Assembly: GCA_030770535.1 (NCBI GenBank)
Contig: JASVEC010000098.1
Location: forward strand, 1-58,365
DNA length: 58,365 nucleotides
Direction of reading: 5' to 3'
DNA from: Batkoa obscura
Taxonomy: Eukaryota > Entomophthoromycota > Entomophthoromycetes > Entomophthorales > Batkoaceae
In this document: one piece after another, positions 1 through 10,230 of the stretch
Layout: every line of letters begins with the position of its first letter
Numbering within the stretch: the first letter of the stretch is position 1
The notes under the pieces: generated by a model
Told to the model about the DNA's origin: nothing
Database searches by the model: none
Seen by the model: the letters and a program-made list of their open reading frames with translations, nothing else
Program-made: the position numbers and the translations under genes

Positions 1-255
1 AAGTTGTTTGACTGAGATTTGAATGAATTAAATATTCTAATAATAAAAATAAAGTATTATTAAATAATGTATAGTAAAAATAAAAAACTTGGTAAAATTT
101 CATTTTTATGTTTTTTATTTGTTTAACATAAATAATGTTTAATACTTTAACTTATTTAACATATGAATGTTATTTAGTAGTTTATTTTAGTTTAATTTTT
201 GACCTAATTTTATTAAATTATAAATGTTACTGTAAAATATTTTACCATCATTATA
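1..255. other. AT-rich intergenic sequence, no gene seen
   Basis: No reading frame with coding character and no RNA gene is visible. The first MITE relic starts at the right edge. Confidence 0.5.
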
Positions 256-345
256 TAAAGGTGTTTTCTTATTTTATCACTTTTTATTGTTTAAGTGCTA
301 TTTGAGTAAAGAAGCTATTAATAGAAATTTTTATGTTTAAAATAA
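256..345 (+). repeat. Degenerate MITE relic (about 100-bp family), copy 1
   Basis: The left end reads like a worn TGGGGATGTTTTTTT terminus, followed by the family core GTGCTATTTGAG. The right terminus is hardly recognisable. Assigned by comparison with the better copies at 1123, 6629 and 13805. Confidence 0.5.
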
Positions 346-381
346 TTTAAACAATATTTATCATTCTCAATTTTTTTAAAA

Positions 382-486
382 TAGGAATGTTTTTGTTTTG
401 TTTTGTTACTTTTTCTGTTTTTTAAACACTATTTGAGTGGAAAAACTACACTAAAACTCTTAAACATAAAAACACATCTCCATGTA
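382..486 (+). repeat. MITE, about 100-bp family, copy 2
   Basis: Left end AGGAATGTTTTTG, core with CACTATTTGAGTGG, right end ACATCTCCATG. The core can form a small hairpin (CACT/AGTG). A short frame across it (403-615) is chance coding. The 100 bp downstream resembles the sequence to the right of transposon copy 2 at 12390, which suggests a longer shared old repeat. Confidence 0.7.
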
Positions 487-510
487 CTGAATCATGATTT
501 AACATTTCGG

Positions 511-541
511 ATAAGTAAAATAAGTAAAATAAGTAAAATAA
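511..541. repeat. Short tandem repeat, period 9
   Basis: The unit ATAAGTAAA occurs about three and a half times without change, directly downstream of a MITE. Confidence 0.8.
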
Positions 542-615
542 ACTCTGTCTATTGTTTTATTATTTTTAAATATAAAACATCAAACCCTAATGCTGATATG
601 ACTTGCTTATTATAG

Positions 616-1076
616 TGTGAAATATCGCTTTGTCAGCTCCATGGTTGACTATAACACAACAATCAATTAAATTGTCGTGTTCCCGAATTCAGAGACAATC
701 AATCCCACACTCTTAGTTTGATTTGTTATAAGAATTTCTAGCTTCATCCCAAAGAATATTATCTCCCCCTTTTGATACTTATACTTATCAGAGTATAAAA
801 AAGGTTTTAGAACATAATAACTCGAGACTTTTTTACTGGGTTACTCCCTGATATCTCGTACATTTAACAAAGCTATTAAACCTTTTTGATAATATTTTAT
901 GTAGATTTTACAGTAGTATTATTTATTATATTTATTTTACATAGTCTGTAGCATATTAGATACTATTCTTCATAGCTCAAGTCTATCTTAGCCACATAAA
1001 TTAAGACCTTTCAATTTATGACTATTTAATCAAGCAAAAACTGATTTTGGCTCCAACCACTGAGTACCAGATTTCA
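616..1076 (+). mobile_element. Solo LTR fossil, about 460 bp
   Basis: The segment starts TGTGAAAT and ends ATTTCA, so it has the TG...CA termini of an LTR. It is flanked by TATAG on the left and TATAA on the right, a 5-bp target duplication with one mismatch. A second copy of the same length lies at 30413-30871. A TATA-like stretch (TATAAAAAAGG) near position 795 fits a promoter within an LTR. No internal retroelement coding sequence is next to it, so it is a solo LTR remnant. Whether it is Copia or Gypsy type cannot be told from the LTR alone. The two copies look diverged by something like a fifth, judged by eye, so the family is probably old here. Confidence 0.6.
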
Positions 1077-1122
1077 TATAAGCAAATACAAAAAAAATTA
1101 AATCTCAAAAGTTTTTGCATTA

Positions 1123-1225
1123 TATGGGGATGTTTTTTTAGTTCATCACTTTTTTCATCTTTTAAGCGCTATTTGAGCGAAAATATTGTTAGTAAAATTC
1201 TTAAACACAAAAATACATCCCCATA
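1123..1225 (+). repeat. MITE, about 100-bp family, copy 3 (well preserved)
   Basis: Terminal inverted repeats TGGGGATGTTTTTTT and AAAAATACATCCCCA, with TATA on both outer sides. The core TTAAGCGCTATTTGAGCG can fold into a CGCT/AGCG hairpin. This is one of the best copies for defining the consensus. The short frame at 1047-1262 is not a gene. Confidence 0.85.
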
Positions 1226-2390
1226 TATTAATTTTATTTTTCTAATATCGGACATTTTTTAAAATTTATCAAATAACTTATTATATTTTTTGTACGTTTT
1301 TTGAAAGTTAGAATTAAATTAATAAAACTTATTCACTAATTTAACTTAAATTTTAGACAACTTTAAAAATTTTATTTAATTCAAACCAAATATTGCCATT
1401 TTTAACTATATTAGTATTTGGTTTAAAATTTTGTATGCTCAATTAAACTAAACAGTTGTATATTTAAAAATAATATCCCTAAATTTAAACAGGCCTTATA
1501 ATATAAAAAGATGTTTTTTATTAATAAAATTCGTTATTAATTTTAAATACTATTAAAAAACGAAGTCAAAGAACGCAGCCTACAGACACTTTTTGAAAAT
1601 TCATTGGAATTTTTTTCCAATTTTATGCTTCATAAAAAAGAAAGCAAAAATTATCACTCAAAAAGAATTAGTCAAAAAAACGAATCTCTGTCCTTTAAAT
1701 CTTCAATCCCATAATTAAGAATTAATGAAACATGGTTAGTCACAGTTCCTAGCTATTGGTAAATACTTCGATCCTTCTATATGAAGTTCAAAAACACATG
1801 ATGAATGTAGTTTATAACTCGTTAACTTGATAACTTTTTTTTTTTTTTAAAAGTTATTGGTTTTTTTAAATCGAAGCTTTTATCTATGGAAAGAATTAAG
1901 TCAATCAGGGATAGTTCGAGTAAAAGGCAAATATTTCTTGTTACGTTTAGTTGCTTTTTAACATTCTGATTAAATAATAATTTATTAATACTAGAACTTA
2001 TAGAATCAAATTTAAATACAATCTCTAAATTTAAGAAAATTCGAAAAGCTTTAAATAGATTTAATTTCCAATTTTTATAATTGATATTATATTTATAAAA
2101 TTATGAGAAAACTTTGCTATTTTTTTACTTCAACCTTAAACTTTATTTTATTCCATTTGATAAATAAAACTCATAATTCAAAATTATGTTCTACAATTAA
2201 CTCATCTAAAATAAAACAAAAAGTGCTTAATAGTTCAATAATTTATTACTTCCTTTTTATTCTGAAAATAAACTTTATGTATTCATAGTCTCCTATTTAC
2301 ACTCCAATTTTATCCCTTAATTTTATTTTTGATAACAATTTAATTAATCATTTTCAAATAAAAACTCTTTTTTATAAATTATCTTTGTTA
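1226..2390. other. Intergenic sequence, no gene seen
   Basis: AT-rich, with many short poly-A and poly-T runs. A 61-codon frame at 2103-2288 has no recognisable features and is probably chance. Confidence 0.5.
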
Positions 2391-5300
2391 TTATAATCCA
2401 GAATATAACTTTCTATTATAATTAACGGTAGCTTGAAATATTACTCTTTTACAAACATCTCTATTACGATGCTCATGAATTAATATCTGTCCAGAAACCA
2501 ATTCTTTTTCCATTGTAATCATTCCATTTTTTAAACATTCTAATAAACCTTGAGTAGCTATTGGTTTAAAATAAATTGAAACAGACATCCTTGAACTACC
2601 TAAGATTGTAAATATAACTGAATTAGATGTACGTTGAATATATCCTGCTTCACCATATTGTGGTATTATAGGCTTTGATGGTAGTGGGGAAGTATTGTTA
2701 TCCGATGATGATAATTTTGAATTATTTTCTTCTTCTTCATCATCTTCCATACCTGGTATTTCTTCTTCCCCATTTCTTAATCGATTTAGTTTATCTTCAA
2801 TTTTTTTAACTTTGTCATCCCTTCCTTTACGTTTGGCAATTTTTAATTTTTGTTCTAATGTTTCAATCTTTTGTTCTACTTCCATGGTTAATATAGATGA
2901 ACTAATTTCTTCATCAAAATTAACATAAAAATAAACTTCACCTAAACACCACCCAAAATTCATTTCTCCTGTATCTACTCTTACTTCAAATACTTTGGGT
3001 AATTTATGAGTATTACTTATATGGATATCTCGAGGTTTAACACATAATTCATTAATATAACAAGAACCAAAATCTTCTGTTAATGGTTCTACTGAAAATA
3101 TAGTTGGTTTTCTTATTAAAGCTTTAATTAATAAAGCTTTGTCATCATCTGGATCAAATACATTGCGTATAATTATATTTTCTTCAAAGGGGCCTGGTAA
3201 AGATGGATTAAATAATAAATTCACTTGTTTTTTACCAAAACCTCTAATAACTCCATATTTACTACCTTCAAAATAAAGATCTCCTGAGGCTATTGAACCT
3301 GATTTACGTAACATAAATACTAGTGGATGTTCACTACAATTCCTTAATACAATAATTTTATTTCGACTATCGTCTTTATCAATTAATCCGAAATTAAAAT
3401 TTTTTTGACCTAATTCCATTATTGATTTACTAATTAATGATTTTACCATTAATTCTCTTACTGGTATTTTATTCATTTTTTCACCTAACATTGATTTGAA
3501 TTCTTTATCTATAATATTTTGATCAAATTCCAATAATTTAATTAATATTTTGCCGTTAAATGTTCTTGGTATACCTTGTAAATGGGGCATTGTATGTCTT
3601 TGAGCTACAAATAAAAATATAATATGAAATTTACTATTAGGTGGTATTGTTATTTTTTTTATTGGTATAATTACTTGTTCTTTTATTAATGTTTCTAAAT
3701 CTTTCCGTTGTTGTATCATTTTTTTGGCATATTCTTCTTCTGCCATTAAATTAGGAAATAAAGGTATTGGTTGGTTCATACTTTCTTCCATTTTATGAAA
3801 TATTGAATTTGTTAAATTAATACTATGTTGCATTGGACTTGACCGATGAGAAGATTCAGCTGTAGGTGGTGAAGTTATATTATAATTTTGGTTTTGTAAA
3901 TTTAATTGTGAAGATAATGGACTATTTTTTTTAATTTGTTTTAATGAATTTGTATCATTAAATTGATTATCTGAATTATTGCTATTATTCATCTTATTAT
4001 TATTAGAATTATCAGCTAAATCTAAATAAGAAGTAGTTTTAGTAGCTGATTGAGATCGAAATAATCTATAATGATCTCCTTTAATTTGATTAAAAGTTCT
4101 TGAGACACTATTAATTTTAATTCCTTTTTTTTGATTTCTTATTTGATCATCCATTTTTTCTAATATAGATTCTCTTAAATCTGCTCCAGATAAAGAATTT
4201 AAACCATGATTAAAATTACTAATAGGTAATGGATTATTGGGGTCATTATTATACAATTCTAAACTTTGTGGTACTGCTTCATTAATTTTAAAAAAATACA
4301 TTTCTTCAGGTCGATTAGTAGACAATTCCAATGTTAAGTAATCTAAACTAATATTTTCAATTATAAAATTACTTAATGCAGGTGAATTAACAATGACGGA
4401 ATTTAAATTAATAAAATTAGCCCCACTAGCTGTATGTATTTTATAAAATAAACTATGAAATGTAACTTGATTTTTATCTACATGATTCGATTGAACATGT
4501 AATATTTGATCATTGTTGGGGTTATTTAAATTAGCTATGACAATTTGTTTTCTATAACCTGAATTAATTTTTCTTGGGAATAATGTAACATTCACTTCAA
4601 TAGAACTATTGGGTGTAATTACGAATGGTCCTTTATGACAACTAATAACTTTAGAGGCATATCTTAATTCTACTTGAGTTGTTAAATCTGAATGATTAGC
4701 AATAAATACTGGTAAAGTTTTATGCATCCCAATATTAATATCTCCAAAATCTAGTTTAGACGGCAATAATTCAATAAAAGATGTACAACTTCTTGCTTTA
4801 CAATGGATAATTTTGATTTTTTGACTACGCTTAATAAAAGAAGGTGAATTGGGCCAATTTGAATTAATATTTTCCAATTTAAAATAAAATAATTGGATTT
4901 GAAAACTATTTCTTATTAATTTTCCTGCATTAAAATCTGTAGAGTATAAATTCAGAGTGGGTCGATAATACACTTTAATTGTTTTTTCACTACCTGGCTT
5001 TAATACCAATTCTTCAATATAAGTGATTGTGTTAGGTAATCCATCATGATTTTGATATTTATAATCTAATATACTATCATTATCTGTTTCTGATTCATTT
5101 TCTATATCCATACGATTGTATTTATTACTTAATCTTTGGCTATTAATATCATTATCTATATTGTTTTCAGATAATATTAATGAATTTAAATCAATATCTT
5201 TAAATCTAGAAGAAGTAGGTGAATGAGGTTTGGAAGCATTAGCTGAAGTAGGTTCACTAATATTATCTGATAAATTAGATGAACTATCTTGTCTTCTTAA

Positions 5301-6467
5301 TCTAGTACGATGTTTTATGTCATCATTAGTTAATGCAAATTTAACTTCTGGTATACTTGATGATAATAATATTTCTAAGTGAGAATCTGATAAATTTTTA
5401 ATAGTTAATATTCTATTAACCCAAACACCACCGTAACAATCCCCATAATCTAACAAATGAGTATTAGTAGAAATAGCAGGTGATTCATTGATGTCTAATT
5501 CACCCACAATAGCATATAAATGACATTCAATAAAGTTTGATGGGTCATTAATATTAACAATTTGCATATCTAAGTTAAATTCACATTCCGTTATTGGTTG
5601 AAAAGTCATCCTTACTTTTTTACATTGATACGGACCTAATTTCCCTGAAGTAAAAGAAGGCCCCGTTGGTAAGGAATGAAACTCAAAAAAATGACGCCAT
5701 TTACTTCCTGCCGATCCGATAAAATTAATACAATATTCTAATTCAATTTCAGAACGATTATAAATCATAAAATCCCTTATATATATTCCATTGATTGCAC
5801 AAGAACCAAATGAAATATCGCTATTAGAGATATCACTATCTAATACCGATAAACAAACATTGGATTTAAAGGGTATAGTTAATATATGTTGATTCATTAT
5901 ATCAGTATCCAATTCTCCACCTTTTAGTTTAGTTGCATGTTCTATGTTGGCTCTAAAATTAATGTAACCTTGAGTAATAAAATAATCATGTTGCTCTATA
6001 ATTTCCCCACTTTTGATTTCTTTTTCTTTTGAAAAAAAGGGATCTGTTAATACTTCTGTTGGTGTCTTAGCTATATATTGTGGTAGATAGCCAAGTACTA
6101 AAGATTGAGTATAATTTGGTTTTAATAAGATACTCGTTATTGGTTCCACATGATTAAATATTTCATTATAAAATATAGGTCGATCGTTTAATATTAAATC
6201 TATAATAAGATAAAGATTCAATTATAAAAAATGATAACAATTATTATACTTACCCAAGTCTTCCGTCTCTGGTAAATTTTCATTCCTTAATTGGAATGTA
6301 ATCTGTTCCGATAAATTGGTTTCCAAGTTCACATAGACTAGTTTATTTGTTAAATTTTTAATTTTTATCCTTTTTAATACATGCAACCCATTTAAATATA
6401 CTTTGGAAAATTCAATTCCTTCTGGTCCTACTTCAAATAATTTAATTAACTTTTCTCTCTTCTTCAT
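2391..6467 (-). CDS. Large MSP/ASH-domain protein (about 1340 aa)
   Basis: Two exons, 6467-6254 and 6199-2391, joined by a 54-bp GTAAGT..ATAG intron; the joined frame is exactly 1341 codons including the stop. The N-terminus and several later parts show the immunoglobulin-like beta-sheet pattern of MSP/ASH (ASPM-SPD2-Hydin) domains: phrases such as LDFGDINIGMHKTLPVFIAN, FGSCAINGIYIRDFMIYN and DFGSCYINELCVKPRDIHIS, each a 'position matches, new beta strand' motif. Low-complexity Asn/Ser-rich linkers lie between domains. Near the C-terminus there is a charged coiled coil (EQKIETLEQKLKIAKRKG) followed by an acidic run. ASH proteins usually sit at centrosomes, cilia or ER contact sites; the role here is not known. 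The start is the first ATG before a clean frame. I do not recognise a named orthologue. Confidence 0.8.
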
Positions 6468-7291
6468 TCAATGTCAAACTTTGTTGATGATTTGCTTTTT
6501 CAATTCAAAGTTGACATCTTTGTTTGCAATCATTGAAGTGCAAAAGGGAATGCAAAATTTAAATGTTTGCTAACTAATAGTAAATCAAATCAAATGAATT
6601 TGAATTATTACTTGGGTTGTTATTAGCTTATGGGGGTGTTTTTTTGGCTTCATTACTTTTCCCATTTTTTAAGCGCTATTTGAGCAGAAATATTGTTAGT
6701 AAAATTCTTGAACATAAAAATACATCTCCTTATTTTAAAAAAATAAAAACAGCTAATAATTATAATAATAATGTCAGTATTGAATTTGCTTACCAAAGTA
6801 TTTTTCAGTTGGTAGTTTTCTTAGATCTAAAACTCTATTTTTTTCATTAAAAACTGGGCTATCGAAATCAAATACTCTTAGGATTTTTTATAGAAATAGT
6901 AACTTGTAGAAAATTAATATAAAAGAATTACTATTTTATTCATTAAAGATGTTTATTTAATAAATTATTTTATTTGAGTTATTTATACATAGAAATTATA
7001 GTTTTATTATTAAAATTAATTTATTATACTAACCTTATAGTTTCTTAGGCTTATAAACCAATTTATTATCCATTATCTTTATTTTATTTTTATCAATCCA
7101 CTTCATAAGTGCTAGAACAAGTATTAACGTTTAAGTTGATGACTTTTCAAAGCTAAAATTTAAAGATATTTTCTGACTTCAAATATACAATACTAATTTA
7201 TGTATAACATTTAAAATTATGTTTTATTGCCAATAATTATATAGGATGTCTAAATTAGTTTCATTCTTTGTTCAATTTTAAAATACTAAAT
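6468..7291. other. Intergenic region between the MSP gene and transposon copy 1
   Basis: Upstream of the MSP-domain gene. It contains one MITE (6629-6732) and otherwise plain AT-rich sequence without a supported gene. Confidence 0.6.
6629..6732 (+). repeat. MITE, about 100-bp family, copy 4
   Basis: Left end TATGGGGGTGTTTTTTTGG, core GCGCTATTTGAGCAG, right end ATACATCTCCTTA. It lies about 160 bp upstream of the MSP-gene start codon, so it may sit within that gene's promoter. Confidence 0.8.
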
Positions 7292-7601
7292 GGGGCTGTC
7301 CTAATTGGTTTCAGAATCTACTTAGAAATTAATCCAAATTTAAAATTTTAAGTTTGTGTTCAATATAACGGTTAAATCTAAAAAGCCTAAAATTAAATGT
7401 CTCTATTTAAAACTTATTTTAATTGTTTCCTTTTCTTAAATAGCTAATTTTCCTAACTATGTATTTTATGTTAGTTCTGTTAGATATTTAACAGATATAT
7501 AATATATAACTATATGATTATATAATTATATAAATACATAATTATATAAACACAATTATTTGACTTTATTTGACTTTATTTTTTGTTGAAATAAAAATAA
7601 A

Positions 7602-9305
7602 ATGCAAACTTTCATAACTAAACTTCGAAATGGAATTTTTGAAAACTTCAATACAATAGGGAGGAGTACACAATATAAACATTGTAATTCATTTACATCA
7701 ATTTTAAGAGCTACTTATAACAACCCAAGGTTTATGGAATTTTATAATAAAACAAAACAAAGAAAAGATATATTATCAAAGTTTACTATCGATAATAATA
7801 AACTTAATCAAGTAATGTATAAAATTAGTGCTTTAAGGGAAACAGGAAACAAAAGTCAGCAAGTAGCGTTATTATCAACTATAGCTTCAGTATATTCTTT
7901 TGATGAATGTAAGAGTTTTGGGTTTAATATAAATAGAAATCAATATGATTATTCAAAAACAAGTAATAATAATAAAATATCAACATTAAAACCTATTATT
8001 AAAAATACAAAAAAAATTAAAGATGACCAAATTGAAACTATCATACAATATTTACTAAATGATTCAACTATTTCATCAAGATTTAATAAAAAAAATAACG
8101 ATAGTAAATATTCATCAGATAATATATATATATTAAATAAAAGTAGAAGAATGATATATAGTAAATATTTGAATGATCTAAGAGATAAAGCAGTAGCTAG
8201 GTCAACGTTCTTTAAATATATACCAACTAATTTCAAAAATCCAGCAAGAAAAACGGATCTATGTAATATATGTACCCAGTATACAGTTAGAAAAAAGTTA
8301 TTTGAAAATAAAATAAATACAGCAAAAAACAAAGCAGAGATACAAGAAATTTTCAACGAAGAAGAAAAATTATACAAATTACATAAATTCTGTGTTGATA
8401 CTCAAAAAAACACATTTAATGAAACTATCAAAAAATTAAATAACAAAAGTTGTATAATAGTTTTAGATTTTAAACAAAATATGGAAATAGGAACAAGACC
8501 AGATTCAATAAATCTAGATCATTATAATAAACAAGCTATATCAGTATTAGGTTTTGGTGTATTATATTTAAAAGATGATAAAACGATAGGCAAAGTTTAC
8601 TTTGATTATTTATCTGAAATATTGAATCATGATTCAGCATATGCAGGAGATTGTTTAATCGATTTAATCTCTACAGAGCTTCTATTTAAAAAGTTTACAA
8701 AAATTAATATATGGGCAGATACAGGAAATCATTTTAGATCCCAAGAGTTTCTACACTATATGTTTAAAGAAATTCATAAAATAAATAGTAGTTTGAATGT
8801 CAATCTTAATTTTTTTGCTGAGCATCATGGAAAAAGTATAGTTGATGGACATTTTGGAAACCTTTCAAAATGGAAAAGTAGTTTTGAAGCGTTAGGTAAA
8901 ATAGAAGATATCGATCAATTAATTTCAAGATTTGAGGCTTTTATTTGTGAGCATAATAAAATTAATAACTCGACTGTTAATAATGGGAAAACAGATATAA
9001 TTTTTAAAAAGTATAAAAGAAACAAAAATACAAAAAGAATAATAGAGATGCAGGGCATTAAGAAGTATTTACATTTTATTAAACATAACAATAAACTACA
9101 TTGTTATCCAGTATCTGATACATCAAAAAAAAGCGATATAGTCCCAATTAAAGTTATAGAGTCTATAGAAAACAGAAAAATTAAAAGATCGATCCCAGCT
9201 TACCTTACGAAGATAACAGAGAATTTAAAAATTTCGATATTTACTAAGCAAGTAAGTACTTTGTTGAATGATAGAAATAGATTGTTAAATGTTAGGATTA
9301 CTTAA
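7602..9305 (+). CDS. DDE-type transposase, copy 1 (567 aa, intact)
   Basis: Single uninterrupted frame. The N-terminal third is basic and Asn/Lys-rich and probably binds DNA. A CxxC pair (C221, C224 in TDLCNIC) and a later LHKFC suggest a zinc-binding insert. The catalytic core then shows three acidic candidates: D289 in IIVLDFKQNM, D373 in INIWADTGNHF and E407 or D415 in FFAEHHGKSIVDGHFG. The last block resembles the HGK..D motif of transposase-derived proteins common in animals and early fungi. Spacing of 84 and 34-42 residues is plausible for an RNase-H-fold DDE/D domain. Compared with copy 3 it differs at about five residues. Antisense frames within it are shadows. Confidence 0.85.
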   Translation: MQTFITKLRNGIFENFNTIGRSTQYKHCNSFTSILRATYNNPRFMEFYNKTKQRKDILSKFTIDNNKLNQVMYKISALRETGNKSQQVALLSTIASVYSFDECKSFGFNINRNQYDYSKTSNNNKISTLKPIIKNTKKIKDDQIETIIQYLLNDSTISSRFNKKNNDSKYSSDNIYILNKSRRMIYSKYLNDLRDKAVARSTFFKYIPTNFKNPARKTDLCNICTQYTVRKKLFENKINTAKNKAEIQEIFNEEEKLYKLHKFCVDTQKNTFNETIKKLNNKSCIIVLDFKQNMEIGTRPDSINLDHYNKQAISVLGFGVLYLKDDKTIGKVYFDYLSEILNHDSAYAGDCLIDLISTELLFKKFTKINIWADTGNHFRSQEFLHYMFKEIHKINSSLNVNLNFFAEHHGKSIVDGHFGNLSKWKSSFEALGKIEDIDQLISRFEAFICEHNKINNSTVNNGKTDIIFKKYKRNKNTKRIIEMQGIKKYLHFIKHNNKLHCYPVSDTSKKSDIVPIKVIESIENRKIKRSIPAYLTKITENLKISIFTKQVSTLLNDRNRLLNVRIT

Positions 9306-9306
9306 G

Positions 9307-9465
9307 TTATTAATAGCTAAGTTAATAAATAGTCAAAGAACAAGTAACTGTAATAATATGTAAAAACTATTATTACTTATACTATATAGGGATGGTTAAT
9401 TATAGTTTTGGGGCTAACCACTCCCTCCCATGCAGCTATTTATTAACTTGGCAGTATATTAATAA
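9307..9465 (+). other. Branched stem-loop after the transposase stop (copy 1)
   Basis: The fold starts one base after the stop codon. Outer stem: 9307-9315 with 9457-9465 (9 bp), a 4-nt bulge, then 9316-9332 with 9436-9452 (17 bp with one G-T wobble). Enclosed hairpin A: 9350-9358 with 9368-9376, extended by AGTA/TACT. Enclosed hairpin B: GGGA-T-GGTTA (9389-9398) with TAACC-AC-TCCC (9415-9425). The two hairpins inside one closing stem make a three-way-junction-like shape. The same 159 nt fold is present in copies 2 and 3. It could act as 3'-UTR RNA or as a DNA structure. Pairing is seen directly; function is unknown. Confidence 0.7.
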
Positions 9466-9800
9466 TGTAATTATAACATTAAAATAGTTTATTTATTTGA
9501 TAATAAATCTACAATGTTGGTTATAAAGCAGTTGATAGTAAATATTTCTCAATTAAGCTTTATAAGAACATGTATTTAAGATCTAGTAGAAATTCAACTA
9601 ACTTACAGTATGAGCTATAATAGAATGATTTAGAACTGTGTTTGGGTACTTTTGTTTTAATAAAAGATGTGATTTTATAGAATTTTAAGCGAAGTTTTTA
9701 AAATACAAAATTTTTCAAAAATTGGATAAAATAATGAAACTAATTCAGACAACCCCAAATTATAAATAGAGTAACCAATAAACGGTATTAAAATAAAATT

Positions 9801-9900
9801 CAATTTTTCAAATGTTTTGTATTGCAAAAACTTTGCTTAAAACTTTATAAAAAATAAATTATTTATTAAAAAGCAAAAGTCCCTGATAGTTTTAAAAATA
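9801..9900 (-). repeat. Remnant of the transposon 3' subterminal region, inverted
   Basis: Between copies 1 and 2, this stretch aligns by eye with the reverse complement of the transposon's right subterminal part (compare TTTTGTATTGCAAAAACTTT here with TTTTGTATTTTAAAAACTTC in the complement of 9685-9720). It is clearly older than the two copies that flank it and opposite in orientation. Confidence 0.65.
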
Positions 9901-10230
9901 TATAATAAAAATCTAGTATATGGGGCTGTCCTAATTGGTTTCAGAATTTACTTAGAAATTAATCCAAATTTAAAATTTCAAGTTTGTGTCCAATATAACG
10001 GTTAAATCTAAAAAGCCTAAAATTAAATGTCTCTATTTAAAACTTATTTTAATTGTTTCCTTTTCTTAAATAGCTAATTTTCCTAACTATATATTTTATG
10101 TTAGTTCTGTTAGATATTTAACAGATATATGATATATAACTATATGATTATATAATTATATAAATACATAATTATATAAATACAGTTATTTGACTTTATT
10201 GACTTTATTTTTTGTTGAAATAAAAATAAA

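Larger units (their letters stand above)
7292..9756 (+). mobile_element. DNA transposon copy 1, full length (2465 bp)
   Basis: Imperfect terminal inverted repeats: GGGGCTGTCCTAATTGGT at the left, and at the right the complement of GGGGTTGTCTGAATTAGT. All three full copies have T before the left GGGG and A after the right CCCC. The flanks are AAAT on both sides, consistent with a short target duplication, but in AT-rich DNA this is weak. The layout is a 310-bp leader with AT-rich palindromes and a TCTGTTA/TAACAGA hairpin at 7476-7495, one transposase gene, then a folded 3' segment and about 290 bp to the right end. The sequence looks intact. It is a plain cut-and-paste type element; I cannot name a described superfamily with certainty. 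Confidence 0.9.

Noticed and set aside
616-1076. Calling the 460-bp repeat a MITE because its second copy ends TGTGAAAT/ATTTCACA
   Set aside because: The TG..CA ends, length, internal TATA-like stretch and 5-bp target duplication fit a solo LTR better, though a foldback element is not fully excluded.
1047-1262. Short frames at 403-615, 1047-1262 and 6617-6850 that look alike
   Set aside because: The similarity comes from the shared MITE sequence, not from a protein family.
7949-8377. 142-codon antisense frames within the transposases (also 10578-11006, 46045-46473)
   Set aside because: They mirror the low-complexity Lys/Asn sense coding, recur in every copy for that reason and show no family features.
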